A DNA stretch of 64,000 bases from Methylocystis sp. Sn-Cys (GTDB lineage: Bacteria; Pseudomonadota; Alphaproteobacteria; Rhizobiales; Beijerinckiaceae): NCBI RefSeq assembly GCF_016745395.1, contig NZ_JAERVJ010000008.1:1-64000 (forward strand), given 5' to 3'. The notes beneath the pieces are model-generated. The model was not told the DNA's origin. It did not search any database and was given only the letters and a program-made list of their open reading frames with translations. This document shows positions 7,340 to 16,154 of the stretch, one piece after another. How positions within the stretch are numbered: position 1 is the first letter of the stretch; every line of letters starts with the position of its first letter. Position numbers and translations under genes: made by a program.

Positions 7340-10300
7340 TCACCAAAATGCTGCGTACGCTGTTCCGGCCAGTGCGCCACAGTTGACGCGAGAGCGCCTC
7401 GTTGAAGACGTGTGCGATTGCCTCCAGGGCGCGCGGATTTTCGTGCGTGAGAAAATCGCGTACTTTGTCGTCGCCGAGCGTCGTTGAAAAGGCGAGGTCG
7501 AATTGCGCGTCGCTGACGAGCCCGCTTGTCGCCGCGAAGGCGTAAAGATTGTCGATGCCTTCCGCGATCTCCGCGCCGCCGCGATGGCCGTGGCGCATCT
7601 GGCCTTCGAGCCAGCGCGGATTGGCGAGGCGCATGCGCAGCACGCGGGCGATCTCGTCTTGCAACGGCCGCGCGGTCAGGCGCTCCGGCCGCGTCGCGTC
7701 GAGATGCACGAGAGCAGCGTCGCCTCCGAGCATCTTGTTGGCCGCCGCAAAGCCACCTTCGAAATCAGCGAAGGCGGGGCCGGTCAGCACGTCCACTTCC
7801 GCCATGTCCTGCGCATGGACATGAGCGTCGGCGCCGGCGACTTGCGCGCTGAACGCGTCATAAGCGGGCGCACTTTCGCCGGCGCGGTCGAGCGCATGGC
7901 CGCCGGCTTGAAGATAAGCGCGGGCAAGATCGTCCGGCGACGACCACTCTCCGCGCAAGATCGTCTCGCTGACGCCGAGCCCGTAGTTTCCATGCGCCGC
8001 GCCAAAGATGCGTGTGAGGTCTTGCGCTTCCTTGAGTGGATTGAAACCAGCGTCTTCATCGAGCGCCGCCACCGCGCGCACGGCGTCGTCGAAGAGGGCG
8101 ATGAGTCCGGGAAACATGTCGCGGAATAGGCCCGAGACATGCAGCGTCACGTCGACACGCGGAAAATCGAGCTTTGCCTCCGGCAATATCTCGAAGCCGA
8201 TGACGCGTGCGCTTTGGTGATCCCATGTCGGCCGGACGCCGAGAAGCGCGAGCGCCTGCGCGAAATCCTCGCCGCCGGTGCGGATCGTCGCGCTGCCCCA
8301 GAGATCGAGCATGATGCGGCGCGGGAATTCGCCATGCGTTTGCGCATGGCGCGTCATCACTTCATGCGCGGCGCGCCGGCCGATGTCGTAAGCCGTTTGC
8401 GTCGGCGCGTGGCGTGGGTCGATGCAGAAAAGATTGCGGCCGGTGGGGATGACGTCGGCGCGGCCGCGCGACGGCGCGCCGGCCGGGCCCGGCTCGACAA
8501 AGCGGCCCGAAAGCGCGGCGAGGAGCGCCTTGCGTTCGCTTAGCCCGCAGGCGTTGCGCGTTGCGTCGTCGTCGGCGTGGCCGAAGACATGCAGCCCGTC
8601 GCCGATGCGCATTTCCTTTAGATCGCACATCCAGGCGTCGAGTCGCGTCAGCGTTTCGGCGATGTCGGTCTCGCGCGTTACGCCGCATTCCTGCGCGAGC
8701 CCGCTGCGTTCGGCTTCGTCGAGAATGGCGCCGGCGATAAGGCGCGCGCGGCGTGGATCGAGCGACGCCGCGGCCGCATATTCGTCGAGCAGCGTCTCGA
8801 TCGTCGCGGCGGCGTCGAAAAGCTCGGCCTCGACGAGCGGCGGCGTGAGATGGCCGATGGTCACGGCGCTCGTGCGGCGCTTGGCTTGCGCGGCTTCGCC
8901 GGGATCGTTGACGATGAAAGGATAGATGAGCGGGGTAGGGCCCAGCACGGCTTCGGGCGCGCACTCCTGCGAAAGCATCACGGACTTGCCCGGCAGCCAT
9001 TCGAGCGTGCCATGGGCGCCAAGATGTATGAGCGCGTCGATTTTGCGAATGTGACGCAGCCAGAGATAGAAGGCGACATAGGCGTGGCGCGGCGGCCGCT
9101 GCATGTCGTGATAGGTTTCGTAGCGCTCCGCGCGCGCGCCGCGATCTGGCTGCAGGGCGATGACGAGATTGCCGTTGATGAGGCAGGAGAAGCGGAAGGC
9201 GTCGTTGATGACCGCGGGGTCGTCTTGTGGCGCGCCCCATGCGTCGTTGAGAGTTGCGATGAAGATTGCGGGAAGCGTTTCGAGTAGGCGCGTGTAGTCG
9301 GTGAGCGCTAACTCGATGACATACGAGTTTTCTTCGAGCGCACGAATGATTGATCGTGATCCCTCCTTCTCCCGGGAGAAGGTGGTCTTTGCGTCAGCAA
9401 AGGTCGGATGAGGGCGGCCCTCACCCGACCCCTGCTTACGCAGGGGCCACCCTCTCCCGCAGGCGGGAGAGGGGATTTCCGCTGCGTTCGTGGCGTCGCT
9501 CAATGACGGAGGGTCTTCTACAACGTAGCCGGCGTCGCCCAGCGCTGCGGTGATCTCCACGACGCTCGCTTCGGCGTCCAGGCCGATCGCATATCCGCTG
9601 CGTCCGCGACGCGCGGGGTAATCGGAGAGAATCAGCGCAAGGCTTTTCTCGGCGTTCGATTTGCGGCGCAGGCGCGCCCAATTCGCGGCGAGCTCCGCAA
9701 CGAAAGCGATGCGCGACTGCTCCGGCGCATGGCGGGGCTCGTCCAATTCGGCCGGGCCGCGCGGCGCCGTTTCCTTGAAGGAGATGGCGCGGGTGAAGAT
9801 GCGGCCGTCGACCTCCGGCAGCACGACATTCATCGCGAGGTCGGCGGCGTTGGCGCCGCGTGCGGAGGCTTCCCATGCGTCTCGCGTGCAGGTGGCGAGC
9901 GCGACTTGCAAGACGGGCGCGTCGGCGCGGTCGAGCACACAGCCCGAGTCGCGGCGTGCGGAGAAGGCGGTGGCGTTGAGAATAATGTCCGGAGCGAATG
10001 CGTCGAGCGCCTGCGTTATAAAAGCTTCGCTCTCGGGCTCCTTGAGGCTTGCGACATAGATTGCGTCAATGGCGAAACCACGATCATTGAGCGCATCTGC
10101 GAGCGCGATGATCGGCGCAACGTCGTCGGCAAGATGAAGCGAGCGATAGAAGACGATCGTCGCGCGCGGCGCCTTGCCCTCGGCTGCGCGACAGGCCTGC
10201 GTGAAACGGCCGGCATTGGCGACCGGAACGCTCTCGCGCCAATCGGCCGGGCGCCCGGCGAGCGTCGAGGCATAGGCCAGGAACGAACGGAGATTATCGG

Positions 10301-10736
10301 GCCCGCCGTCCTGGAAGAGGCGCCAGATGCGATTGAGGGCCTGGGCGTCTAGCGTCGAAGCCTGAGAGAGTCGCAGATCCTCGACCGTATCGCCCGGCAC
10401 GATCGCGAGCGCAATATTGCGCGAGCGTGCGAGGGCTTCGAGCTGCTCGACGCCATAGGCCCAATAATCCTTGCCGCCGAGAAGCCGCACCAAAATGACC
10501 TTGGCGTGGCGCGCGACTGTGTCGAGATAGAGATCGACGGAGTAGGGGTGTTTCAGTTGCGCGAGCGGCGCGCAGCGCAGGCTTGCAAGCTGCTCGCCGC
10601 GCGCATGCAGCCGCGCGAGCAGGCGCAGCTCTGAATCAGAAAAGGACAGAAAGACCACGTCGGCCGGAGTCTGGCCGAGATCCGTCGCCGCGCCGGCGTC
10701 GTCGAGACTATGGAGATCGCGCGGCAGGAGATGCAT
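7308..10736 (-). CDS. cobN: cobaltochelatase subunit CobN
   Basis: Large subunit of the ATP-dependent CobNST complex that inserts cobalt into hydrogenobyrinic acid a,c-diamide. The 1142 residues show the CobN/magnesium-chelatase-H family throughout: GGKDYWAYGVEQLEAL near 95, HLGAHGTLEWLPGKSV, and a C-terminal half with NPRWLEGQMRHGHRGGAEIAEG. It is somewhat shorter than classic CobN (about 1275). Odd: residues about 420-459 (SPACGRG...FSREKEGS) are encoded by an in-frame palindromic repeat and interrupt the family sequence. The CobS and CobT chelatase subunits are not in the window. The gene starts six bases after cobW. Confidence 0.95.
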   Translation of the reverse strand: MHLLPRDLHSLDDAGAATDLGQTPADVVFLSFSDSELRLLARLHARGEQLASLRCAPLAQLKHPYSVDLYLDTVARHAKVILVRLLGGKDYWAYGVEQLEALARSRNIALAIVPGDTVEDLRLSQASTLDAQALNRIWRLFQDGGPDNLRSFLAYASTLAGRPADWRESVPVANAGRFTQACRAAEGKAPRATIVFYRSLHLADDVAPIIALADALNDRGFAIDAIYVASLKEPESEAFITQALDAFAPDIILNATAFSARRDSGCVLDRADAPVLQVALATCTRDAWEASARGANAADLAMNVVLPEVDGRIFTRAISFKETAPRGPAELDEPRHAPEQSRIAFVAELAANWARLRRKSNAEKSLALILSDYPARRGRSGYAIGLDAEASVVEITAALGDAGYVVEDPPSLSDATNAAEIPSPACGRGWPLRKQGSGEGRPHPTFADAKTTFSREKEGSRSIIRALEENSYVIELALTDYTRLLETLPAIFIATLNDAWGAPQDDPAVINDAFRFSCLINGNLVIALQPDRGARAERYETYHDMQRPPRHAYVAFYLWLRHIRKIDALIHLGAHGTLEWLPGKSVMLSQECAPEAVLGPTPLIYPFIVNDPGEAAQAKRRTSAVTIGHLTPPLVEAELFDAAATIETLLDEYAAAASLDPRRARLIAGAILDEAERSGLAQECGVTRETDIAETLTRLDAWMCDLKEMRIGDGLHVFGHADDDATRNACGLSERKALLAALSGRFVEPGPAGAPSRGRADVIPTGRNLFCIDPRHAPTQTAYDIGRRAAHEVMTRHAQTHGEFPRRIMLDLWGSATIRTGGEDFAQALALLGVRPTWDHQSARVIGFEILPEAKLDFPRVDVTLHVSGLFRDMFPGLIALFDDAVRAVAALDEDAGFNPLKEAQDLTRIFGAAHGNYGLGVSETILRGEWSSPDDLARAYLQAGGHALDRAGESAPAYDAFSAQVAGADAHVHAQDMAEVDVLTGPAFADFEGGFAAANKMLGGDAALVHLDATRPERLTARPLQDEIARVLRMRLANPRWLEGQMRHGHRGGAEIAEGIDNLYAFAATSGLVSDAQFDLAFSTTLGDDKVRDFLTHENPRALEAIAHVFNEALSRQLWRTGRNSVRSILVSVGGTHAADA
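9358..9475. repeat. palindromic repeat inserted in frame in cobN
   Basis: The segment is made of inverted pieces: CTCCCGGGAG near 9368-9377, GTCTTTGCGTCAGCAAAGG, CCCCTGCTTACGCAGGGG and CTCTCCCGCAGGCGGGAGAG. Such 'ctctcccgc...gcgggagag' elements are normally intergenic in Hyphomicrobiales. Here the element is read through without stop in the cobN frame and adds roughly 40 residues. Confidence 0.85.
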
Positions 10737-10742
10737 GGCGCC

Positions 10743-11777
10743 TCACGGCTGCGCGAGCATCGCGGCGATCGACTCGCGATCGAGTCCCTTTTCGCCGATC
10801 ACGACGAGACGGCTCGCGCGTTCTTCGCCAGACTTCCAAGGGCGGTCGAAATGATGCTGAACGCGCGCGCCGACGCCCTGCACGAGAAGACGCATCGGCT
10901 TGCCGGCGACCTCGACGAAGCCTTTTACGCGCAGCACGTCGTGGGCGCGTGCGGCTTCAACGAGTTTCGTAACGAGCGCGGCGGGATCGGAGACTGTGGG
11001 AATGCTGACGACGAAACTGTCGAAGTCGTCGTGATCATGCTCGGTCTCGGCGTCGTGATGCGAGGGGCGGTTCGCGAGATCATCCTCCGCCGCCGCGGCG
11101 AGGCCGAGCAGCACGAGCGGATCGACGCGGCCGTCGCGCGCGCGCACGACTTTCACGCTCTCGCGCGCGCCTTGCGAAAGCTGCGCGGCGACCGTCGCTT
11201 CTTCAGATTCGTCGAGGAGGTCGGTCTTGTTAAGAATGACGAGATCGGCGCAGGCGAGCTGATCCTCGAAGACTTCTTCGAGCGGATTGTCGTGATCGAT
11301 CGTCTCGGTTTCGGCGCGCTCCTGCGCGATGGCGTCGAGGTCATCGGCAAAACGGCCTTCTGCGACCGCCTTGCCGTCGATGACGGCGATCACGCCGTCG
11401 ACCGTGAGCTTCGAGCGGATGGCGGGCCAGTCGAAGGCCTTTACCAAAGGCTTCGGCAGCGCGAGGCCGGAGGTTTCGATGATGATATGGTCGGGCCGCT
11501 TCTCATGCGCGAGCAGCGCCTCGATTGCCGGCACGAAGTCGTCGGCGACGGTGCAGCACAGGCACCCATTCGCGAGCTCGACGATATTTTCCTCGGGGCA
11601 GTTCTCCACGCCGCAGGCGCGCAAGATGTCGCCGTCGACGCCGACATCGCCGAATTCGTTGATGACAAGCGCCAGCCGGCGGTCGCGGGCGTTCTCCAGC
11701 ACATGGCGGATGAGCGTCGTTTTGCCGGCGCCGAGAAAGCCGGTGACGATGGTCGCGGGGATTTTGGCGGCGCTCAT
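10743..11777 (-). CDS. cobW: CobW-type G3E GTPase metallochaperone
   Basis: P-loop GTPase of the COG0523/G3E family, thought to deliver cobalt to the cobaltochelatase in the aerobic pathway. The start at 11777 overlaps the cbtA stop (ATGA). The 344-residue protein has P-loop GFLGAGKTT (13-21), the metal-binding CxCC motif GCLCC (71-75), the base-recognition motif NKTD, and a histidine/aspartate-rich stretch (HHDAETEHDHDD) that could bind metal. The CobW C-terminal domain follows. Its place between cobalt importer genes and cobN supports CobW rather than a zinc-related paralogue. Confidence 0.92.
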   Translation of the reverse strand: MSAAKIPATIVTGFLGAGKTTLIRHVLENARDRRLALVINEFGDVGVDGDILRACGVENCPEENIVELANGCLCCTVADDFVPAIEALLAHEKRPDHIIIETSGLALPKPLVKAFDWPAIRSKLTVDGVIAVIDGKAVAEGRFADDLDAIAQERAETETIDHDNPLEEVFEDQLACADLVILNKTDLLDESEEATVAAQLSQGARESVKVVRARDGRVDPLVLLGLAAAAEDDLANRPSHHDAETEHDHDDFDSFVVSIPTVSDPAALVTKLVEAARAHDVLRVKGFVEVAGKPMRLLVQGVGARVQHHFDRPWKSGEERASRLVVIGEKGLDRESIAAMLAQP

Positions 11778-12442
11778 GCGGCCTCCGTTTCGTCGCGCGA
11801 GATGAGACGCCAGGCCAGCCCCGCGAGCGTGCCGGCGAGCACCCAGCTTGCGGCCTGCACGGCGAGCGAGGCGGCGGCGAAGCGCGCGGCAAGCTCGGCG
11901 GGGACGGTGCTTTCCGGCGTGGCGAGCGTCGGCCAGAAGAAATGCGGCGCGACGATCAGCGCGGCGCCGAAGATTTTGGCGGCAGGCGCGTCGAGGCGCA
12001 GCAAAGCGAAAAGTCCGGCGCCGGTCGAGGCGGCGGTGGCCAGCCACCAGATTTGGCGGCCTGCAAGGTCGGTTTCGGCGGCGCCGGGGAGTTGCGGCGC
12101 AAGGCCGAGGCTCGTCGCAAGTCCGGTCGCGGCGAAGGCGCAGGCGCCCCAAAGCGCGGCGCGGCGCGGGCCGATCGACTCTCCCGAAAAAAGCATGAAG
12201 GCGAGCAGGATCAGCGCATAGCCGGCCGAGACGGCGATGGTCGCGAGGCTTGTCGCAGCCGTGCGGCGCAGGCCCTCCAAGGCCGGGGCCGCAGCCTCGG
12301 CCGTGTCATGAGCGTGCTGCGCCGCCTCATAAACCTCGGCGGCGAGGATGAGCGGCGTAGTCGTGATGTGCTGCAGACCCGCAACCGCAAGGCCCGCAAC
12401 AATGCCGGCGATGAGGCCGGCCGCCAACAGGCGCGCGATCAC
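11774..12442 (-). CDS. cbtA: cobalt transporter subunit CbtA
   Basis: Inner-membrane component of the CbtAB cobalt uptake system predicted to be B12-regulated. The 222-residue protein has about five hydrophobic helices, beginning MIARLLAAGLIAGIVAGLAVAGLQ, and family segments HAHDTAEAAAPALEGLRRT and APHFFWPT. It follows cbtB closely and overlaps cobW. A riboswitch upstream of cbtB makes the pair vitamin-regulated. Confidence 0.9.
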   Translation of the reverse strand: MIARLLAAGLIAGIVAGLAVAGLQHITTTPLILAAEVYEAAQHAHDTAEAAAPALEGLRRTAATSLATIAVSAGYALILLAFMLFSGESIGPRRAALWGACAFAATGLATSLGLAPQLPGAAETDLAGRQIWWLATAASTGAGLFALLRLDAPAAKIFGAALIVAPHFFWPTLATPESTVPAELAARFAAASLAVQAASWVLAGTLAGLAWRLISRDETEAA

Positions 12443-12460
12443 GGGTCGCGTGAAAGGCGG

Positions 12461-12643
12461 TCAGTGGCAGGGAAAGGAGAGCGCGTGGCGCGAATCATGC
12501 GCCGCGTCGTGCACGGTCTCGGAGTTGGCGAAACCCGCGCCATAGACGAGGCCGAGGCCGACGACGAAAGCAACGAAAGCGGCCTTCAGCGTCTCCGCGC
12601 GAGAGCCGGAAATCGAACGAATAGCGGCGGTCTTGGTCGTCAT
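12461..12643 (-). CDS. cbtB: cobalt transporter subunit CbtB
   Basis: A 60-residue protein with a single transmembrane helix (about residues 20-40) and a histidine-rich C-terminus (HDAAHDSRHALSFPCH), the classic CbtB layout; the histidines probably bind cobalt. The start was set at ATG 12641-12643 (MTTKTAAIRS). A longer frame upstream runs into the riboswitch and was rejected. It is the first gene of the cobalamin operon. Confidence 0.9.
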   Translation of the reverse strand: MTTKTAAIRSISGSRAETLKAAFVAFVVGLGLVYGAGFANSETVHDAAHDSRHALSFPCH

Positions 12644-12689
12644 AAGGGTCTCCCTGCCGCCCCACCGGCGGCGCATAATTCCGACAAGT

Positions 12690-12852
12690 GACGGCAGGTC
12701 TCCTGGCTTCCGGGTTCCATCCGCGCCGCCTTCCCAAGCTTTTGGCTCAGTGGCCGATGGCGCAGCCTTCCCGGTTACAGTTGCGGGGGCAGCCGCGGTT
12801 TTGGGGACTCCCGCACCGCGTTCCCTTTTCGCCTCCTTGCGAAGGACCGTCA
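12690..12852 (-). promoter_or_regulatory. cobalamin (adenosylcobalamin) riboswitch
   Basis: Read on the minus strand, the leader of cbtB contains the conserved cobalamin aptamer blocks in order: GGTCCTTCGC; GGGAACGCGGTG; GAGTCC; GCTGCCCCCGCAACTGT; GCCACTG; GGGAAGGCG; and the full B12 box AGCCAGGAGACCTGCC at 12693-12708. It lies about 45 bases before the cbtB start and probably shuts down the whole cbtB-to-cobB operon when B12 is plentiful. cobO, transcribed away from it, would not be controlled by this copy. Confidence 0.97.
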
Positions 12853-12904
12853 CGCTCAGTCATATGCGCGCGTCACCTTTACGTCAAACGCCAAGGAGCG
12901 CGTC

Positions 12905-13522
12905 TTGGAAGAAGAGCAGGAAAAGGACGCGGCGCGCCGCCATCGCGAGAAGATGGAAAAGCGCAAGGCCGTGCAGGACGCCGAGGTCGCCCGCAAGACG
13001 ATCGCGCAAAAGGGCCTGCTGATGGTTCACACCGGCCCTGGGAAGGGCAAGTCAACGGCGGCCTTCGGCTTGGCGCTGCGGGCGCTCGGCCATGGCTGGA
13101 AGGTCGGCGTCGTGCAATTCGGCAAGGGCGGCTGGCGGTCGGGCGAGCGCGAGATGCTGGAGAAGCTCGGGCAGGTCTCCTGGCACACATTAGGGGAGGG
13201 CTTCACCTGGGAGACGCAGGACCGGGCGCGTGACGAGGCCGCGGCGCGGCGCGCCTGGGAGACGGCCTGCGCGCTGATGGATGATCCCGAGATTCGCCTG
13301 CTGGTGCTCGACGAGCTGAATATTTCGCTGCGCTACGAGCACCTGCCGCTGGGCGAGGTTGTGGAAAGACTGGCCGCTCGTCGAGAAGGTCTCCATATCG
13401 TCGTGACTGGACGCAACGCCAAGCCGGAAATGATCGCGGCCGCTGATCTCGTCACGGAAATGACCCTTGTGAAGCACCATTTCGCGGCGGGCGTGAAGGC
13501 GCAGGAAGGCATCGAATTTTAA
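12905..13522 (+). CDS. cobO: cob(I)yrinic acid a,c-diamide adenosyltransferase
   Basis: Transfers the 5'-deoxyadenosyl group from ATP to cobalt(I) corrinoids (CobA/CobO/BtuR family). The 205 residues show a charged N-terminal helix, the P-loop GPGKGKST (44-51), VVQFGKGGW, the acidic LDELN motif and TGRNAKPEMI. It is divergent from the cbtB operon. No second riboswitch was seen in the 50 bases before its start. Confidence 0.95.
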   Translation: MEEEQEKDAARRHREKMEKRKAVQDAEVARKTIAQKGLLMVHTGPGKGKSTAAFGLALRALGHGWKVGVVQFGKGGWRSGEREMLEKLGQVSWHTLGEGFTWETQDRARDEAAARRAWETACALMDDPEIRLLVLDELNISLRYEHLPLGEVVERLAARREGLHIVVTGRNAKPEMIAAADLVTEMTLVKHHFAAGVKAQEGIEF

Positions 13523-13549
13523 TATGAGTTCCGCTTTGATTGGTTCGGT

Positions 13550-13680
13550 GTCATTCCCGACGCTCGCGCAGCGAGCGATCGGGAATCCAGAGCAAAACCA
13601 GCGCTTTTGCGGCTCTGGATTCCCGATCGGGCCTTCGGCCGGTCGGGAATGACAAGCGCCAACGCAAGCTACTCAAACCG
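13550..13680. repeat. palindromic intergenic repeat, family A copy 1
   Basis: Outer arms GTCATTCCCGA and TCGGGAATGAC bracket inner inverted pieces (CGCTCGCGCAGCGAGCG, ATCCAGAG/CTCTGGAT). The unit and its 27-base tail recur almost unchanged at 62415-62544. Confidence 0.85.
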
Positions 13681-13687
13681 AAAAAGC

Positions 13688-14728
13688 TCAGCCTTGGCGT
13701 CGTAGCATCCGCTCCACCGCGGCGCCGCGGGCATTGAAGAAGAACTGCGGCGCCGAGACGAGCGCGCGCCAAAGCGCAGATGCTGATTTGACCACGGGCG
13801 TCAGCAGCATGCCGGCAACCGAATGCGGGTCGACGCCTTTTTCATCGACGCCATAGGTCAGGTGCGGGTTTTTCTCCGTGGGGATCTCGAGCGTTCCGAA
13901 CATCCAGTCCCACACGGCGAGGACGCTGCCGAGGTTGCGATTGAAGTGCCTCGGGTCGTTCGAATGATGGATCTGGTGGTGGGCTGGGCTCAAAATCAGG
14001 CGGCCCCAGGCGCCGGAGAAGGGTATCCAGAACTGCGAGTGCTGGAGATGCCCGATGGTCCAGAGAAAGCAGAGAAAGAGGATGTTCTTGCCGTCGACGG
14101 CAAACATATCCGTCGGCCGGTTGAAGAGCCAATGCAATGTGCCGGACGCGGCGCCGATGAAGGTCGCAAGCATATAGCCGAAGATGACGTTGTCGATCGG
14201 GTGGTTTCTGAAGTTGGTCAGCGGCGTGAGGACATCGGCCGTGTGATGGAGCTTGTGAAGCTCCCACAAGAAAGCAACCCGATGTTTGAGATAATGGTCG
14301 AGAAAATAGCCAATCTCATAGGCCAGGAACAAAATAACGGTCGAGATCGCCTTGATCTGCAAATCGCTGAAGCTTGTGTTCCCCATGTGCCCGAATGCTT
14401 CGCCGAGGACTGAACTGACGCCCATCGCAATGACGTTCGACGAAATGACGAGGCCGCCGATCACCGCCGGCATGAAGATGACGCTGAGAACGAAGAGCTT
14501 CAGATCTGCGTGAACAGACTCGCGCATCGCGAAATTCTTGGAGAAAATCGCGCGCGCAACAGCCCGCAGATTGGCGCGCCCCCGGCGCCGCAAGCGTCGA
14601 TAAGCCAATGCGGCGAAACCCAAAGCGAAGGACGACGCCAGCGAATAGACCGAGAAAATCGAACCTGCCGAAAACAGCTCCGACGAAACTTGCCTTACGG
14701 AAAAGCGGATCGCGCTGTTCAGGTCCAT
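13688..14728 (-). CDS. sterol desaturase / fatty acid hydroxylase family protein
   Basis: Membrane-bound di-iron oxygenase of the fatty acid hydroxylase superfamily. The 346-residue protein contains the histidine clusters HKLHH and HHQIHHSNDPRHFN expected to bind two irons, set between hydrophobic helices (about 95-120, 160-180, 215-245). The substrate is unknown; in bacteria the family hydroxylates or desaturates lipids such as hopanoids, sterols, carotenoids or fatty acids. The start ATG at 14726-14728 (MDLNSAIRF) was chosen because upstream sequence of the frame overlaps the exporter gene. Only five bases separate it from the EamA gene upstream, so the two are probably co-transcribed. Confidence 0.88.
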   Translation of the reverse strand: MDLNSAIRFSVRQVSSELFSAGSIFSVYSLASSFALGFAALAYRRLRRRGRANLRAVARAIFSKNFAMRESVHADLKLFVLSVIFMPAVIGGLVISSNVIAMGVSSVLGEAFGHMGNTSFSDLQIKAISTVILFLAYEIGYFLDHYLKHRVAFLWELHKLHHTADVLTPLTNFRNHPIDNVIFGYMLATFIGAASGTLHWLFNRPTDMFAVDGKNILFLCFLWTIGHLQHSQFWIPFSGAWGRLILSPAHHQIHHSNDPRHFNRNLGSVLAVWDWMFGTLEIPTEKNPHLTYGVDEKGVDPHSVAGMLLTPVVKSASALWRALVSAPQFFFNARGAAVERMLRRQG

Positions 14729-14733
14729 CGGAG

Positions 14734-15717
14734 CTATCTGGGCGGCTCGAAGTCGGCTCGCGGCGAAGCGTATTCGTAAGGCGCGATGGCGCCAAGGCGC
14801 TTTCCGAGGACGGACTTCCGCAAGTAGCTGCGCAGCTTGATATTTTTCGCGGCAGGACCGGCCTCGACCATAAGGACGCCGAGCAGGATGAGAAGGCAGC
14901 CCAGGATGGCGGGGCCCGTCAGGCGTTCCGAGAGCAGCGCGGCGCCCGACAAGGCCGCGAAGACGCACTCAAGCGACATGATCAGAGCGGCTTCGGCCGG
15001 GGGCGTATATTTTTGCGCGACGATCTGCAGCGTGAAGGCAATGCCACCGGAGCAGAGGCCGGCATAGAGGATGGCCGGAAGCGCCACGGCCAATCCCTCC
15101 TGTGAGACAGGCTCGACGCTGAGCCCGATCATCAGGCCGAGAAGAGTGGCGACGCCATATTGCGCGAAAGCCAGGAAGAATGGCCGGTCGGCGCGCGCCA
15201 GAAAGACCGGAACGAGGCTGATCCCGGCCGCCCAGGCGACGTCCGCGATCAGAACCAAAGCGTCGCCGCCGTTGAGCCCCTGAAAACGCCCATGTTCCGT
15301 CAGGAGCCAGGCCCCCGCGACGGACACGGCGATCGCGCCCAAGACCACGGGTCTCGGCTTGGCTCCCGTAATCATCCAGACGATGAAGGGGACGAAAATC
15401 ACGTAGAGGGCGGTCAAAAAACCGCCGTTCGTCGCCGTGGTCGTGACGAGGCCGGTCTGCTGCAAAGTGGAGCCGACAAACAGGCAGAGGCCGATCAGGC
15501 CCGCAAGCGCCACATCCTGTCTTCTCAACCGCGCTCGAGCCTTGTTACTGCGCTCGTAGAAGGCGAACGGCGCCAGCGCCATCCAGGAAACCAAAAAACG
15601 CGCGCCGACGAAACTGATGGGCCCCATGGCCTCGTTGGCGTGTTTCTGCGCGATAAAAGCCGTTCCCCAAATGATCGAAACCGCCATAAGCAACAGATCG
15701 GCGCGCATTCGGGACAT
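14734..15717 (-). CDS. EamA/DMT-family transporter
   Basis: Drug/metabolite exporter of about ten transmembrane helices with two EamA repeats; SIIWGTAFIAQKHA opens the first. The 327-residue protein starts at ATG 15717 (MSRMRADLL), preceded by an AAGGAAG ribosome binding site; MRADLL at 15708 is an alternative. The C-terminal tail is charged and cytoplasmic. Its substrate cannot be deduced. The hydroxylase gene follows at once, which suggests a shared lipid- or metabolite-related role. Confidence 0.85.
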   Translation of the reverse strand: MSRMRADLLLMAVSIIWGTAFIAQKHANEAMGPISFVGARFLVSWMALAPFAFYERSNKARARLRRQDVALAGLIGLCLFVGSTLQQTGLVTTTATNGGFLTALYVIFVPFIVWMITGAKPRPVVLGAIAVSVAGAWLLTEHGRFQGLNGGDALVLIADVAWAAGISLVPVFLARADRPFFLAFAQYGVATLLGLMIGLSVEPVSQEGLAVALPAILYAGLCSGGIAFTLQIVAQKYTPPAEAALIMSLECVFAALSGAALLSERLTGPAILGCLLILLGVLMVEAGPAAKNIKLRSYLRKSVLGKRLGAIAPYEYASPRADFEPPR

Positions 15718-15959
15718 CAGCTTCCTTTGCCGTTTGAGGGCCGCGGCGGGCGTTCCATCTCGAGGAGACAGCGCCGGCCCGGCTGCTTGGTCGCGGCCAG
15801 CCCCGCAAAAGTGCGATCGGCGGCCAAAAATGCTGAAGCCGACGCCCGAACAAGTCGAGAGCGTCGGCTCCAAATCGATCTGCGCCGTTGCCGGGCCGAT
15901 CGTGCTCCCAGACGACAAGACCGGGAGATCACCCCCCGGCAAGTCGTTCAGCAGGGGTA

Positions 15960-16154
15960 TTACTGAATCATGCGCGCGGTAGAGCCGGTGCCGGCGGTGC
16001 CGAGAGCCTCGCGGTTGTTGCCCGTGCCGTTGGTGCCCTCGGGAGAGATCCAGTCCGGAACCCAGGTAAGAGCGACGACGACGAAGCCGACGAAGGCGGC
16101 GACCCAGATGAGCATCTTGCCGATGTCGCCGGAGCTGTGAACGTTGACAGCCAT
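15960..16154 (-). CDS. 64-residue single-helix membrane protein of unknown function
   Basis: Not recognised. One hydrophobic helix (MLIWVAAFVGFVVVALTWV, residues 14-32) is preceded by a short polar N-terminus and followed by a Gly/Thr/Asn-rich tail. A good ribosome binding site (GGGGGAAAA) sits before the ATG. Upstream on the same strand TTGCCA and TAGGGT are separated by 17 bases and could be a promoter. It stands alone between the exporter gene and the divergent rpsB cluster. Confidence 0.65.
   Translation of the reverse strand: MAVNVHSSGDIGKMLIWVAAFVGFVVVALTWVPDWISPEGTNGTGNNREALGTAGTGSTARMIQ

Noticed and set aside
13688-14968. Eighty-residue N-terminal extension of the fatty acid hydroxylase
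   Set aside because: It overlaps the 3' end of the EamA gene and is Arg/Pro-rich; the ATG at 14728 begins the family-like sequence.
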